A stretch of DNA of 64,000 nucleotides from Piscinibacter sp. (GCA_016706565.1 JADJJI010000015.1:62001-126000), one strand, 5' to 3'; counted from the first letter of the stretch, positions 8,382 through 18,260 are shown. Notes: a model not told the origin generated them from the sequence alone. Translations and numbers: made by a program.

Positions 8382-8506
8382 GCCCCGATTGTCGGCCCCG
8401 CGAGCCACTCCTTACACCGATGTGATCTTCCTGTGAGCTTCGGTGAGGGTGGCGCGAGATGCGCTGGCCACAGTCACGCCATCGACAGCCCCCACGGAAG
8501 CACCCC

Positions 8507-9049
8507 ATGAGCACCGCCACCGCCTTCGCCCCTGCCGCCGCCACGCCTTGCCTCGCCGTGAACTGGGCTGAGATGGTTTCGCACCGCGAGTCCCTGGTGC
8601 GCTTCGCGCGGCGCCGCCTGCTCGACCCGGCGCTGGCCGAGGACCTGGTGCACGACGTGTTCGAGGCGGTGATCACCGGCCGTGCGGCGTTCGCGGGCCG
8701 GTCGGCGCTGCGCTCGTGGTTGACCGCCATCCTCAAGCACAAGATCGTCGACCTGGTGCGCCAGCGCGCCGGGCTGCACAGCCTCGACCAGGGCCTGGGT
8801 GACGACGAGGAAGGCGGCGCCTTCGACATCGAATGCCCGCAGCCGCGCCCCGACGAGGTGGCCGAGCAGCGTGAGCGGCTGGCGCAGACGCTGGCGCGCA
8901 TCGAAGCCCTGCCGGCCGGGCTGCGCGATGCGATGCAGCAGCGCGTCCTGCAGGACGGCGACACCGCCCAGGTCTGTGCGTCGCTGGCGATCAGCGAGGA
9001 GAACCTGTTCGTGCGCCTGCACCGGGCACGCAAGCAGCTGCTGGCCTGA
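8507..9049 (+). CDS. ECF-type RNA polymerase sigma factor
   Basis: An alternative sigma-70 factor of 180 aa with regions 2 and 4 only. Region 2 shows LVRFARRRLLDPALAEDLVHDVFEAV and SALRSWLTAILKHKIVDLVR. Region 4 shows ARIEALPAGLRDAMQQRVLQ and an HTH ending LFVRLHRARKQLLA. The start at 8507 follows GGAAG; a longer frame from 8459 lacks a ribosome binding site. No anti-sigma or zinc-finger partner gene is adjacent: the next gene is a convergent sugar dehydrogenase and the upstream neighbour is a divergent two-component system. Control is therefore unclear. Confidence 0.92.
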   Translation: MSTATAFAPAAATPCLAVNWAEMVSHRESLVRFARRRLLDPALAEDLVHDVFEAVITGRAAFAGRSALRSWLTAILKHKIVDLVRQRAGLHSLDQGLGDDEEGGAFDIECPQPRPDEVAEQRERLAQTLARIEALPAGLRDAMQQRVLQDGDTAQVCASLAISEENLFVRLHRARKQLLA

Positions 9050-9069
9050 GTCGCGCCGGCGCGCCGGCA

Positions 9070-10512
9070 TCAGGGCGTGCTGAAGCGCGTGATGCCGCTG
9101 CGCGTGAGCACGTACAGCGCGCCGTCGCCACCCACGCGCAGGCCCACCGGCGAGCCGCCTGCCGCGCCGAAGGCGTAGGCGGCGCCGTTGGCGAGGTCGA
9201 AGCGCCCGATCCACTGCGAGCAGTAGTCGGCGAAGAAGTAGCTGCCGCGGTAGGCCACCGGGAACGGCCCGCTGTCCGGATAGAAAGCGCCGCCGATGAT
9301 CGAGCAGCCGGTGAAGAAGCCGCCGGGGCCGGTGCCCGGCGGCACCGTCGCACTGTGCCTGTAGGCGAACAGCGGCGCCGTCACGCCGGCGGCCGTGGTC
9401 GGGCCTTCGGTGGCCGGCCAGCCGTAGTTGGCGCCGGCAGCGCCGACGTCGATCTCTTCCCAGGTGCCCTCGCCCACGTCGTTGATGTGCATGCGCCCGG
9501 TACCCGGCTGCACGGCAAAGGTGAACGGGTTGCGCAGTCCGTCGGCCCAGGCGGCCCGCGCCTGCCCGCTGCGTGACGCGTAGAACGGGTTGTCGGTGGG
9601 GATCGTGCCGTCGTCGTTGAGGCGCAGCATCTTGCCCAGCACGGTGGACGGATCCTGCGCGTTGGCGCCATTGGCGTTGTCGCCCACCGCCACATAGAGC
9701 TTGCCGTCGGCACCGAAATGCATGGCGCCGCCGTTGTGGTTGCCCGCGCCGAGCGCCGGCAGGTCGGCGATCAGCGTCGTGCTGCCGACCGAGACGGTGT
9801 CCGAGCTCGGCGGGTTGGCGGTGACGCGCACGATGCGGTTGTGCGTGCCGTTCTCCGGTGTCGTGTGGTACAGGTAGATCCAGCCGTTGGTGGCGAAGCC
9901 GGGATGCAGCGCCACGCCGATCAGGCCGCGCTCGACGGTCGAATCGACGGTGAGCGTGGTGAACGCTGCGGGCAGCAGCGCGCCGTTCTTCACCACGCGC
10001 AGCGCGCCGCCTTGCTGCGCGACGAACCAGCGGCCATCGGGCGCCTGCGCCATCGCGGTGGCGTTGCTCAGGCCGGAGACGAAGGCGGTGTTGCGCGTGA
10101 AGCCCGTCGGCTGGGTGCGCGTGCCGCCGAACTCCACCGTGGCGCTGGCCCAGGGCGACAGGTTGCCGGCGGCGTCGCGCGCGCGGGCGCGCACCACGTG
10201 CTGGCCCGAGGCGTAGGCGGTGGTGTCGAGCTGCACGCTGTGCGTGCCGCCGGTGCCGGTGCTGCCGAACGCCTGGCCATCGACCTGGAACTCGATGCTG
10301 CCGACGGCGATGTTGTCGGTCGCCGAAGCACTCAGCGTGATCGTGCCGGTCAGTCCGGCCGCTGCGGCCGCCGGAGCGGTCAGCGTGGTCACTGGTGCGG
10401 CGGTGTCGTTGCCGGGGGTGGTGCCGGCGTCGTCGCCACCGCCGCCGCACGAGGCGAGCGCGAGCACCGCCGCGGCGGCCAGCGTGGTGATCGAAAGGCT
10501 GAGCTTGTTCAT
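9070..10512 (-). CDS. PQQ-type sugar dehydrogenase lipoprotein with Ig-like domain
   Basis: A 480-aa exported lipoprotein: hydrophobic signal ending LASC with lipid-attachment Cys22, then a Gly/Asp-rich linker. Residues about 40-128 form an Ig-like beta-sandwich of the type found in surface proteins (ATDNIAVGSIEFQVDG, VRARARDAAGN). Residues about 137-480 form a soluble glucose/sorbosone dehydrogenase beta-propeller with FVAQQGGALRVVKNG, GLIGVALHPGF, GNHNGGAMHFG, WADGLRNPF and NYGWPATEG. The family oxidises aldoses or related substrates with pyrroloquinoline quinone. No PQQ-synthesis genes are visible here. The fused Ig-like domain suggests anchoring away from the membrane. The natural substrate is unknown. 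Confidence 0.88.
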   Translation of the reverse strand: MNKLSLSITTLAAAAVLALASCGGGGDDAGTTPGNDTAAPVTTLTAPAAAAAGLTGTITLSASATDNIAVGSIEFQVDGQAFGSTGTGGTHSVQLDTTAYASGQHVVRARARDAAGNLSPWASATVEFGGTRTQPTGFTRNTAFVSGLSNATAMAQAPDGRWFVAQQGGALRVVKNGALLPAAFTTLTVDSTVERGLIGVALHPGFATNGWIYLYHTTPENGTHNRIVRVTANPPSSDTVSVGSTTLIADLPALGAGNHNGGAMHFGADGKLYVAVGDNANGANAQDPSTVLGKMLRLNDDGTIPTDNPFYASRSGQARAAWADGLRNPFTFAVQPGTGRMHINDVGEGTWEEIDVGAAGANYGWPATEGPTTAAGVTAPLFAYRHSATVPPGTGPGGFFTGCSIIGGAFYPDSGPFPVAYRGSYFFADYCSQWIGRFDLANGAAYAFGAAGGSPVGLRVGGDGALYVLTRSGITRFSTP

Positions 10513-10591
10513 GATGTCCTTCCCTGCATTCGAGCCGCGGCGGATTCTGGAAGACCGCCCCTTTCCCCACTGTGAAGAGTTGTAGCGCCGC

Positions 10592-11311
10592 TCAACTGAG
10601 CCGGCTCAACCAGTCCAGCAGCAGGGCGTTGACACGCTGCGGCTTCTCCATCGTCAGCATGTGGCCGCAGTCCGGCAGCAGGTGCAGCTGTGCCCCGGCG
10701 ATCCCCGCAGCGATCTCGCGCGAGCATTCGGGCGGCGTGACGCCATCACCTTCGCCGCACACCACCAGGGTCGGGCATCGGATCTCGCGCAGGCCGGGGG
10801 CGCCATCGGGCGCGGCGACCATCGCGCGGTTCTGCCGCACCAGCTGCGGCGTGCCGGCACGGCGCACCATCGCCAGATAGCGGTCGAGCAGCGGCTGGTC
10901 GTCCCAGGCACTGCGGTCGAAGACGAACCAGACGTTCGCTTCCAGGACGTCGTCGCCCTCGCCGGCTTCGAACATCTCGATGGCCTGCAGGCGAACAGCC
11001 CGCAGCGCATCGGTGTCGGCGCGCGCCGTGCTGCCCAGCAGCGCCAGGCCGCGCACGCGATGCGGCGCGAGCCGTGCCGCTTCCAACGCCACCCGCCCGC
11101 CCATCGAGGCGCCAATCAGCACCAGCTCGCCGGGATGATCGGCCAGCAGCGTCATGGCCATGCCGGCGATGCTGTCGGCGCGCGTGTGCACGTCGCTCAC
11201 ACACGGCGCGAAGCGAGCGCCCAAGGCCACCTGCTGCGCTTGCCACATCCCGGCATCGCAGGCCAGGCCTGGCAGCAGCACGGTCGCGAAGGGAGCTTCG
11301 ATGGCGTTCAC
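10592..11311 (-). CDS. Alpha/beta hydrolase
   Basis: A soluble alpha/beta-fold hydrolase of about 239 aa. It has the oxyanion-hole start TVLLPGLACDAGMW, the nucleophile elbow GASMGG (Ser69), the acid Asp in VVCGEGDGVTPPE and the catalytic His in LPDCGHML. This matches small esterases of the carboxylesterase/haloperoxidase type. Start choice is unsure: GTG at 11311 is taken, with a TTG at 11341 also in frame; neither has a strong Shine-Dalgarno. It follows the dehydrogenase on the opposite side of an 80-bp gap and shares its strand. Substrate unknown. Confidence 0.85.
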   Translation of the reverse strand: MNAIEAPFATVLLPGLACDAGMWQAQQVALGARFAPCVSDVHTRADSIAGMAMTLLADHPGELVLIGASMGGRVALEAARLAPHRVRGLALLGSTARADTDALRAVRLQAIEMFEAGEGDDVLEANVWFVFDRSAWDDQPLLDRYLAMVRRAGTPQLVRQNRAMVAAPDGAPGLREIRCPTLVVCGEGDGVTPPECSREIAAGIAGAQLHLLPDCGHMLTMEKPQRVNALLLDWLSRLS

Positions 11312-11458
11312 GCTGCGCAGTGTGCCTCGGGCCGCCAGCAATCGGTTACGACTGCGGCCTCAGGCCGCGCCGGCCGGCCGTCGATAACCGTCTTGTCACC
11401 TGCGGCCCGTGACGCAAGACGCGGCCGCATTGCCTCGAATGTTGATCAGGAGCCTTGC

Positions 11459-12331
11459 ATGCCCACCGTCACCGCTACCGCCACCGCCCCGCGCAGCGCC
11501 GCGCCGCTCGACCTGAGCATCCCCCGCACCGACGCGCCGAAACGCCAGCGCTGCCAGGACCGCGACGAAGCGGGGCATTGCGACGCTGCGGCGCCGCGCC
11601 GCAACCCGCTGGTGGCGGCCATGATGCAGGCGCTCGGCAGCCTGATGCCCAGCAGCAAGACGACGGCGGCACCCGACTCGAAGGCCGCGGCGACCGACGC
11701 GTCTTCCGCGTCCGGCACAGCCACCGCCACCGCCGACGCGAGCAGCAGCCTGAAAGACGCCGCGATGGCCTTCGCTCACGAGCTGTTCGACGCGCTGCGC
11801 TCGACGGGATCCGGCCGCGACGGCCGCGACTCGGCGAGCGAGCGGGGCCGCGTCCACGGCCATGGCCATGGCCACCACCATCACGGCCGCGGTTACGGCG
11901 ACCTGGCGCAACGCCTGGAGCGCCTGGCCGCCGAAGTTGCGGCGCCGGCCAAGCCGGCCCAGCCCGCGCCGACCGACGGCACCGCCGTGTCGCTCACGGC
12001 CAGCCTGACCACCGCCTCGCTCAGCACCACCAGCGGCGCAGCCGATGGCAGCAGCACCACGTCGGTCAACCTGACCACGGTGAACCTGAGCCTCACGCAG
12101 CAGTCCGCCCAGGCCCAGGCCCAGGCACCGAAGGAGTCGCCGTTGCTGTCGGCCTTCCGCAAGCTGTTCGATGCGCTGCAGCCGGCCACGGGCGGCGACG
12201 CGGCGAAGCCCGACGCGGCCAGCGGCCTGTCGACCTTCCTTCGCCAGCTCGCACAGTCGCTGCGCAGTGGCCAGGACGCGGACGCGCCGGCCCTGCCCAC
12301 CCAGGGCAGCCTGCTCAGCGTGGCGGCCTGA
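11459..12331 (+). CDS. Unrecognised His-rich, Ser/Thr-rich protein with repeated amphipathic helices
   Basis: I do not recognise this 290-aa protein. The start is good (AGGAG seven bases before ATG). It has no signal peptide or membrane segment. Composition is strongly biased: a Ser/Thr/Ala tract (about 66-98), a histidine cluster HGHGHGHHHHG (about 133-143) that could bind metal, and a Ser/Thr-rich tract around 176-212. Two similar helix motifs recur, AFAHELFDALRSTG (about 105-118) and AFRKLFDALQPATG (about 237-250), with a third weaker one (FLRQLAQSLRSG). The 3' end overlaps the convergent GGDEF/EAL gene by 17 bp. Codon use matches its neighbours, so it looks native. It could be a metal-binding or scaffold protein; no function can be assigned. 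Confidence 0.75.
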   Translation: MPTVTATATAPRSAAPLDLSIPRTDAPKRQRCQDRDEAGHCDAAAPRRNPLVAAMMQALGSLMPSSKTTAAPDSKAAATDASSASGTATATADASSSLKDAAMAFAHELFDALRSTGSGRDGRDSASERGRVHGHGHGHHHHGRGYGDLAQRLERLAAEVAAPAKPAQPAPTDGTAVSLTASLTTASLSTTSGAADGSSTTSVNLTTVNLSLTQQSAQAQAQAPKESPLLSAFRKLFDALQPATGGDAAKPDAASGLSTFLRQLAQSLRSGQDADAPALPTQGSLLSVAA

Positions 12332-14609
12332 GCGCCGCCTGCGCCTCGGGGTTCGCGCGATCCAGCCAGCGCCCTGCTTCGGCCGGCGACAGCGGCCGGG
12401 CGTACAGATAGCCCTGCATCACATGGCAACCGGCGGCCCGCACGGCCTCGGACTGCGCCGCCGTCTCCACGCCCTCGGCGATCACGTCGAGCTCCAGCGT
12501 CGCCGCCAGGTCGCAGATCGCTTTGACGACCGCGGTGGCATCGCGCGCCGGCAGCGGCTCGATCAGCGTGCGGTCGATCTTCACCGTGCGCAGCGGCAGG
12601 CTGCGCAGCATGTTGAGCGATGAGAAGCCGGTGCCGAAGTCGTCCAGCGCGACCTCGATGCCGTGCTCGCGCAGCTGCGCGATGCGGCCGCGCGCCTGCT
12701 CCATGTGCGTGACTGCCACGCTCTCGGTGATCTCCAGCGACAGCAGGCCGGGCGGCACGCCGTGGCGATGCAGTGTGCGCAGCACCTCGTCGACGAATCC
12801 GGTGTCGAGCAACTGCAGCGGCGAGACGTTCACCGCCACCGGCACGCCGTGGCCGAAGCGGCCGCGCCAGGCCACGATCTGCGCGCAGGCCAGGTCGAGG
12901 ATCAGCTTGCCGAGCTCGCGGATCATGCCGGTGCGCTCGGCCGCGGGGATGAACTGCAGCGGCGAGATTCGGCCGCCGCTCGGCGGATCCCAGCGCACCA
13001 GCGCCTCGAAACCGACCAGCACCGGCGGGCGCAGGGCACTGCGGATCTCCACCTTGGGCTGGTAGACGAGGCTGAACTCCTCGTTCTTCAGGCCCGCGCG
13101 CAGCGCCTGCTCGGCCAGCAGCGTGGCGCCCGAGCCGCGCTCGAAGCGCTCCTCGGCGAACTGCAGCGAGGTGCCGGGCGCGTGCTTGGCCTCGTGCATG
13201 GCCGCGTTGGCCGCACGCAGCAGCGCCTCGGGGTCGCGGCCGTGCGCCGGGTGCAGCGCCACGCCCATCGACACGTCGAGGAAGAAGTCGTGCCCAGGCA
13301 GCGCCACCGGCTGCGCCAGCAACTCGCGCACCGCCTGCGCCACCTGATGGGCCATGTGCTCGCTATCCTGCGCCGGCGCGAGCAGGGCGAACTCGTCCTC
13401 GCCCAGGCGCATGGTCTCGGCGCGACCCCGCAGCGCCGCTGCCAGGCTGGCCGCGAGTGCGCGCAGCACGTCGTCGCCGACCGAGTGGCCGTGCGCCTCG
13501 TTGAAGAGCTTGAAGCGGTCGACGTCGAGCAGCAGCAGCGCGAAGCCCTCGCCGGCCGCGCACATGTCGCGCAGCCTGGCCAGCAGCGCGCTGCGGTTGG
13601 GCAGGCTGGTCAGCTCGTCATGGGTGGCCTGGTGCAGCATCGCCGCGGTGGCGTCGTGCTGCGCGGTCTCGTCGCTGACGACCACCTGCTCGGCCGCATC
13701 GCCGTCCCAGTCGACACGCCAGGCCGAGAAGCGCAGCCGGATCGGCGTGCCGTCAAAGCGGAAGCGCTCGCCCGACCAGTCGTCGCGCTGCAGTTCGCCG
13801 GACAGCAGCTTGCGATGGCGCGCTCGGCCGATGGCGCGCTCGGCCTCCGGCATGGTGGCGTCGCGCCACAGCGTGCGCACGTCCTCCAGCGAGTTCAGCC
13901 CGTAGATGCGCAGCAGCGCCGGGTTGGCGTAGAGCAGCTGCTCGCCGCGCACCACCGCCACGCCCTGGTGCGAGTGTTCGGTCAGGCGCATGAAACGCTC
14001 GCGCGCCACCCGCGAGGCCTCCGCCGAGCGGCGGCCGGCCGCATGCAGCAGCGTCAGGCCCATGCACAGCCGGATCAGTGCCGCGACGAGCGATTGGCGC
14101 TCCGCCACCACATCGCCGAAGGCGAACACCTGCAACGCGTTCAGCGCCAGCAGCACCAGCAACAGCCCGGCCAGCCGCTCGGCACCGCCGCGGCCCCACA
14201 GCCAGGCCGCCGCCGCGGCACCGACGAGCACGTTCAGCCCGGCCGGCACCACCAGCGCCAGCGGCAGGCCCACGGGCAGCAGCACCAGGCCGAGGCCGAG
14301 CAGCGCGACGGCGCCGATGCGTCGCTGGCGCGGCGTGAACGGCCGCTCGGCCAGGTGGCCCACACCCACCGCCAGCAGCCCGGCCGACAGCAGTGCCAGC
14401 GCGACCAGCGTGGCCAGGCCGGCGGTCTGCAGCCAGCGGTCGGGCGCATTCAGCGCGGCATAGGCCGGCGGCAGGCCGGCATGCAGCAGGAAGGCCAGGC
14501 CCACCATGCGCAGGAAGGCCTGGCTGTTGTCGCGCTGCCAGGCCAGCAGCAAGGCCACGCCGAAGCTCAGGCTGACCGCGACGTTGAGGAGATAGATCGC
14601 GTTGTTCAC
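12315..14609 (-). CDS. Membrane PAS-GGDEF-EAL protein, probable c-di-GMP phosphodiesterase
   Basis: A 764-aa c-di-GMP-turnover protein. The N-terminal roughly 200 residues hold about six or seven membrane helices, followed by a PAS-like domain ([16 protein letters not shown] onward). The GGDEF domain has [13 protein letters not shown] and [20 protein letters not shown], but the signature reads LGEDEF, so the second Gly is Glu and cyclase activity is doubtful. The EAL domain looks intact: [50 protein letters not shown] and [10 protein letters not shown]. It is therefore probably a phosphodiesterase with a regulatory GGDEF. It stands alone and converges with, and overlaps by 17 bp, the His-rich protein gene. 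Confidence 0.92.
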   Translation of the reverse strand: MNNAIYLLNVAVSLSFGVALLLAWQRDNSQAFLRMVGLAFLLHAGLPPAYAALNAPDRWLQTAGLATLVALALLSAGLLAVGVGHLAERPFTPRQRRIGAVALLGLGLVLLPVGLPLALVVPAGLNVLVGAAAAAWLWGRGGAERLAGLLLVLLALNALQVFAFGDVVAERQSLVAALIRLCMGLTLLHAAGRRSAEASRVARERFMRLTEHSHQGVAVVRGEQLLYANPALLRIYGLNSLEDVRTLWRDATMPEAERAIGRARHRKLLSGELQRDDWSGERFRFDGTPIRLRFSAWRVDWDGDAAEQVVVSDETAQHDATAAMLHQATHDELTSLPNRSALLARLRDMCAAGEGFALLLLDVDRFKLFNEAHGHSVGDDVLRALAASLAAALRGRAETMRLGEDEFALLAPAQDSEHMAHQVAQAVRELLAQPVALPGHDFFLDVSMGVALHPAHGRDPEALLRAANAAMHEAKHAPGTSLQFAEERFERGSGATLLAEQALRAGLKNEEFSLVYQPKVEIRSALRPPVLVGFEALVRWDPPSGGRISPLQFIPAAERTGMIRELGKLILDLACAQIVAWRGRFGHGVPVAVNVSPLQLLDTGFVDEVLRTLHRHGVPPGLLSLEITESVAVTHMEQARGRIAQLREHGIEVALDDFGTGFSSLNMLRSLPLRTVKIDRTLIEPLPARDATAVVKAICDLAATLELDVIAEGVETAAQSEAVRAAGCHVMQGYLYARPLSPAEAGRWLDRANPEAQAALRPPR

Positions 14610-14619
14610 GGGCGGGGCG

Positions 14620-16299
14620 TCAGCGACGCTCCTGCGCGATCCACTGGGCCGCGCGCTCGGCGATCATCAGCGTGGGCGAATTGGTGTTGCCGCTGGTGAT
14701 GGTGGGCATCACGCTGGCGTCGGCCACGCGCAGGCCCTGCACGCCGTGCACGCGCAGCCGTGCGTCGACCACCGCCATCGGGTCGCTCGCCGGCCCCATC
14801 TTCGCGGTGCCCACCGGGTGGAAGATGGTGGTGCCGATATCGCCGGCCAGGCGCGCCAGCTCCTCGTCGGTCTGGAACTGCATGCCCGGCTTCACTTCGC
14901 GCGGCTGGTACTTCGACAGCGCGGGCTGCGCGACGATGCGCCGCGTCAGGCGCAGCGACTCGGCGGCGATGAGCCTGTCCGTGTCGGTGGACAGGTAGTT
15001 CGGCGCGATGCTCGGTGCGTCGCTGCTCTTCGGCGTGCGGATGCGCACCGCGCCGCGGCTGGCCGGGTTGAGGTTGCACACGCTGGCGGTGAAGGCCGGG
15101 TAGCGGTGCAGCGGCTGGCCGAAGGCGTCGAGCGACAGCGGCTGCACGTGGTACTCGAGGTTGGGGTGCGGCTGGCCCGGGTCGCTGCGCGTGAAGGCGC
15201 CCAGCTGCGATGGCGCCATGCTCATCGGCCCGCTGCGCTTGAACAGGTACTCCAGGCCGATGCGTGCCTTGCCCCACCAGGAGTTGGCCAGCGTGTTCAG
15301 CGTGGTCACGCCGTCGACCTGGAACACGGCGCGGATCTGCAGGTGGTCCTGCAGGTTCTCGCCGACGCCGGGCAGCGCGTGCTCGACGGCGATGCCATGC
15401 TCGCGCAGCAGCGGCGCCGGCCCGATGCCCGAGAGCTGCAGGATCTGCGGCGTGCCGATCGCGCCGGTGGCCAGGATCACCTCGCCGCCTTCGCGCAGCC
15501 GCGCCTGCACCGGGGCGCCGCCGCCGTGCGGCAGCACCTCGATGCCCACGGCACGGCGACTGCCGTCCCACGAACCCCCGGCTTCGTGGTGCGCGAGCAG
15601 CAGGCGCGAGATGTGCGCGCCCGTCCACACCTGCAGGTTGTCGCGCTCCTGCACCGGGCGCAGGAAGGCCTTGGTGGCGTTCCAGCGCACGCCGGCGCGC
15701 TGGTTGACCTCGAAGTAGCCGACGCCTTCGTTGTCGCCGCGGTTGAAGTCGTCGCTGGCCGGGATGCCGGCCTGCTGCGCGGCCTGCGCGAAGGCATCGA
15801 GGATCTCCCAGCGCAGGCGCTGCTTCTCGACACGCCACTCGCCGCCCTGACGCGCGCCGCTCTCGTCGAAGCCGGGCGCGGCGTGGAAGGCGTCTGCGCC
15901 CTTGTGGAAGTCTTCATGACGCAGGAAGAAGGGCAGGCACTCGCCCCAGCTCCAGCCTTCGTTGCCGAGCGCGCCCCAGTGGTCGTAGTCGCGCGCCTGG
16001 CCACGCATGTAGATCATGCCGTTGATGCTGCTGCAGCCGCCCAGCACCTTGCCGCGCGGATAGCGCAGCGAGCGGCCGTTCAGGCCCGGGTCGGGCTCGG
16101 TGGCGTAGAGCCAGTCGGTGCGCGGGTTGCCGATGCAGTACAGGTAGCCGACCGGGATGTGCACCCACAGGTAGTCGTCGTTGCCGCCGGCCTCGACCAG
16201 CAGCACCCGCTTGCTCGCATCCGCGCTCAGGCGGTTGGCCAGCAGGCAGCCGGCCGTGCCGGCACCGCAGACGATGTAGTCGTATCGCGTCTCGCTCAT
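14620..16299 (-). CDS. GMC-family FAD-dependent oxidoreductase (choline dehydrogenase-like)
   Basis: A 559-aa flavoprotein of the glucose-methanol-choline family, oxidising an alcohol. FAD binding is shown by [17 protein letters not shown] at residues 8-24 and the Glu of LLVEAGG. GMC signatures follow ([37 protein letters not shown]). The catalytic pair is expected at His in [10 protein letters not shown] and Asn in [13 protein letters not shown] near the C-terminus. The start at 16299 has GAGGGCAGGG upstream; the longer frame upstream is not protein-like. The gene lies 10 bp before the GGDEF/EAL start on the same strand. Similarity suggests choline or a long-chain or aromatic alcohol as substrate, but no betaine genes accompany it. 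Confidence 0.92.
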   Translation of the reverse strand: MSETRYDYIVCGAGTAGCLLANRLSADASKRVLLVEAGGNDDYLWVHIPVGYLYCIGNPRTDWLYATEPDPGLNGRSLRYPRGKVLGGCSSINGMIYMRGQARDYDHWGALGNEGWSWGECLPFFLRHEDFHKGADAFHAAPGFDESGARQGGEWRVEKQRLRWEILDAFAQAAQQAGIPASDDFNRGDNEGVGYFEVNQRAGVRWNATKAFLRPVQERDNLQVWTGAHISRLLLAHHEAGGSWDGSRRAVGIEVLPHGGGAPVQARLREGGEVILATGAIGTPQILQLSGIGPAPLLREHGIAVEHALPGVGENLQDHLQIRAVFQVDGVTTLNTLANSWWGKARIGLEYLFKRSGPMSMAPSQLGAFTRSDPGQPHPNLEYHVQPLSLDAFGQPLHRYPAFTASVCNLNPASRGAVRIRTPKSSDAPSIAPNYLSTDTDRLIAAESLRLTRRIVAQPALSKYQPREVKPGMQFQTDEELARLAGDIGTTIFHPVGTAKMGPASDPMAVVDARLRVHGVQGLRVADASVMPTITSGNTNSPTLMIAERAAQWIAQERR

Positions 16300-16342
16300 C
16301 CCTGCCCTCGTGTTCTGCGCGCGATGATACGGAGTAGCCGGT

Positions 16343-17524
16343 TCAGCCCGGCGTCGCGGCTCGCGGCGCGGGATCGGTCTCGCCGGGCCACAGCGCCGCC
16401 GCGCTCGCCAGCAGGCAGGCGGCCGCCAGCAGCTGCGGTTGGCGCAGGGCATCGCCGCTCCCGCTGCCGAACCACTTGACCGTGAAGGGCCCGATCAACT
16501 GGCCGGCCGCGAAGGCCGCGGTCATCGCCGCGATCAGCCGCGGTGCGCCGGCGCCGGCGAGCCGCCGCGCCTCCTGCATGGCGGCCATCGTCATCACCAT
16601 GAAGGTGCCTCCGACACAAACGGCGCACACCAACAGCCCCGCCAGGCTCGGCCACAGCGCCGCGGCGAGCAGCCCGGCCGCCATCACTCCCTGCGACACC
16701 GCCCACAGGCGCCGCGGCGGCGCCTCGCGGAACAGCGCCGAGGCCAGCAGCGTCGACAGCGCCGCCGCCAGGCCGAAGGCCGGCCACACCCAGCCGAACA
16801 GCGCCGGGTCGGGCACGAGCTCACGCGCCTGCGCCGGCAGGAAGGTGGCGGGGACGATGTAGCCGAAACCGAAGAGGCCGTAACAGACCACCAGGCGCCA
16901 GCCCGCCGACCCGATCGGCGACGGCACGTCGGCGCCGCGCGCGCCGGCCTGGCTGCGCGCCGGCAAGGCCCACCACACCGCGACGGCGACCAGTGCGCTC
17001 GCGCTGCCCAGCAGCAGCCAGGTCGGTGCCGGTGCCAGGCCCGCGGTGCCGGCGGCCAGGCCGACCAGCCCGGCCGCGGCGATGCCGGTGCCCACGCCGG
17101 CGAACACCACGCCGGCCAGGTTGGAGCGGCCGAGCGACGCCAGCGTCGTCAAGGCCCAGGCCGACACACCGACCAGCACGCAGGCGCTGGCCACGCCGGC
17201 ACCGAAGCGCAGCAGCAGCCAGGCCGCGAAACCGAGCGGCAGGCCCATCGCCAGCGTCAGCAAGGCCACGGCCGCCAACCCCCAGCGCGCCGCCTGCAGC
17301 GGCGGCGGCGGAAAGAAGGCGCAGATCAGCGCGCCGACGAGGTAGCCGAGATAGTTGATCGCGGCCAGCCAGGCGCCCTGCGGCAAGTCGAGCAGGCCGG
17401 CGGCCTGCATCAGCGGCAGCATCGGCGTGAAGGCGAAGCGGCCGACGCCCATCGCCGAGGCCAGGCCGGCCAGGCCCACCGCCATGGCCAGCGCCGCGCC
17501 GGGCCCGTCTCGCGCCTGCCGCAT
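16343..17524 (-). CDS. YbfB/YjiJ-family MFS transporter
   Basis: A 393-aa inner-membrane transporter with about twelve hydrophobic helices. The start region (VGLAGLASAMGVGRFAFTPMLPLM, split over helix 1) and GAWLAAINYLGYLVGAL are diagnostic of the YbfB/YjiJ group of major facilitator proteins. The ATG at 17524 lies 8 bp after the marC stop, so both are probably co-transcribed. No substrate is known for most family members and none can be read here. Confidence 0.88.
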   Translation of the reverse strand: MRQARDGPGAALAMAVGLAGLASAMGVGRFAFTPMLPLMQAAGLLDLPQGAWLAAINYLGYLVGALICAFFPPPPLQAARWGLAAVALLTLAMGLPLGFAAWLLLRFGAGVASACVLVGVSAWALTTLASLGRSNLAGVVFAGVGTGIAAAGLVGLAAGTAGLAPAPTWLLLGSASALVAVAVWWALPARSQAGARGADVPSPIGSAGWRLVVCYGLFGFGYIVPATFLPAQARELVPDPALFGWVWPAFGLAAALSTLLASALFREAPPRRLWAVSQGVMAAGLLAAALWPSLAGLLVCAVCVGGTFMVMTMAAMQEARRLAGAGAPRLIAAMTAAFAAGQLIGPFTVKWFGSGSGDALRQPQLLAAACLLASAAALWPGETDPAPRAATPG

Positions 17525-17532
17525 CGCCAGGC

Positions 17533-18171
17533 TCAGCGTGCGGTCGCGACCAGCGCCGGGAACAGCTTGACCAGCCCGTCGCTCATCACCTCGACCGCCA
17601 GCGCGGCCAGGATCAGGCCCATCAGCCGCGTCATCACGTTGATGCCGGTCTTGCCCAGCACCTTGGCGATGCGCCCGGACAGGCTGAATGCCACCCACAC
17701 CGCCAGCCCGATGACGACACCGTAGCCCACCAGAACGGCGAGCTCCCACCAGTGGCGCGTCTTGTCGGCGTAGATGACCATGGTGGAGATGGTCGCCGGG
17801 CCGGTGAGCAGCGGGATGGTCAGCGGCACGATGGCGATGCTGTCGCCGGCGTCGACCTTGGTGTCGCCGTCGTTGACGTCCTCCTTGCGGCCCTCCGCCG
17901 GCTGGGCGTTGAGCATCTGCAGCGACGAGATCAGCAGCAGCATGCCGCCGCCGACCTGGAACGACGCCAGCGAGATGCCGAAGAACTCGATGATCTTGAT
18001 GCCGGCCAGTGCGCTCACCGCGATGACGCAGAAGGCGCTGAAGGCGGCCACCCGGATGGTGCGTTGCCGCTGCTCACGGCTGAACCCCTGGGTGAAATGG
18101 ATGAAGAAAGGGATAACCCCGATCGGGTTGACGATAGCCAGCAGCGCGATCAGCGGCTTGAAGAGATCCAT
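17533..18171 (-). CDS. MarC-family integral membrane protein
   Basis: A 212-aa membrane protein of the MarC/UPF0056 family with about six helices. Family features are LLAIVNPIGVIPFFI at the start, FFGISLASFQVGGGMLL, IAIVPLTIPLLTGPATIS and GINVMTRLMGLILAALAVE near the end. A charged insert (about 92-107) separates helices 3 and 4. Despite its name, MarC is not shown to give antibiotic resistance, and function is unknown. It starts an apparent two-gene operon with the MFS gene and is divergent from the RRM protein gene. Confidence 0.92.
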   Translation of the reverse strand: MDLFKPLIALLAIVNPIGVIPFFIHFTQGFSREQRQRTIRVAAFSAFCVIAVSALAGIKIIEFFGISLASFQVGGGMLLLISSLQMLNAQPAEGRKEDVNDGDTKVDAGDSIAIVPLTIPLLTGPATISTMVIYADKTRHWWELAVLVGYGVVIGLAVWVAFSLSGRIAKVLGKTGINVMTRLMGLILAALAVEVMSDGLVKLFPALVATAR

Positions 18172-18260
18172 CCGTGCATCCTAGTGCCGCGCTGGCCGGC
18201 ATGCCGAGGCGTGGCGCCAGCGAACCTCAGCCCGAAAACAACACTTTCTGCCGTGAATCG

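Noticed and set aside
11396-11911. 171-aa minus-strand frame over the His-rich protein
   Set aside because: Shadow of the plus-strand gene, which has the better ribosome binding site and composition.
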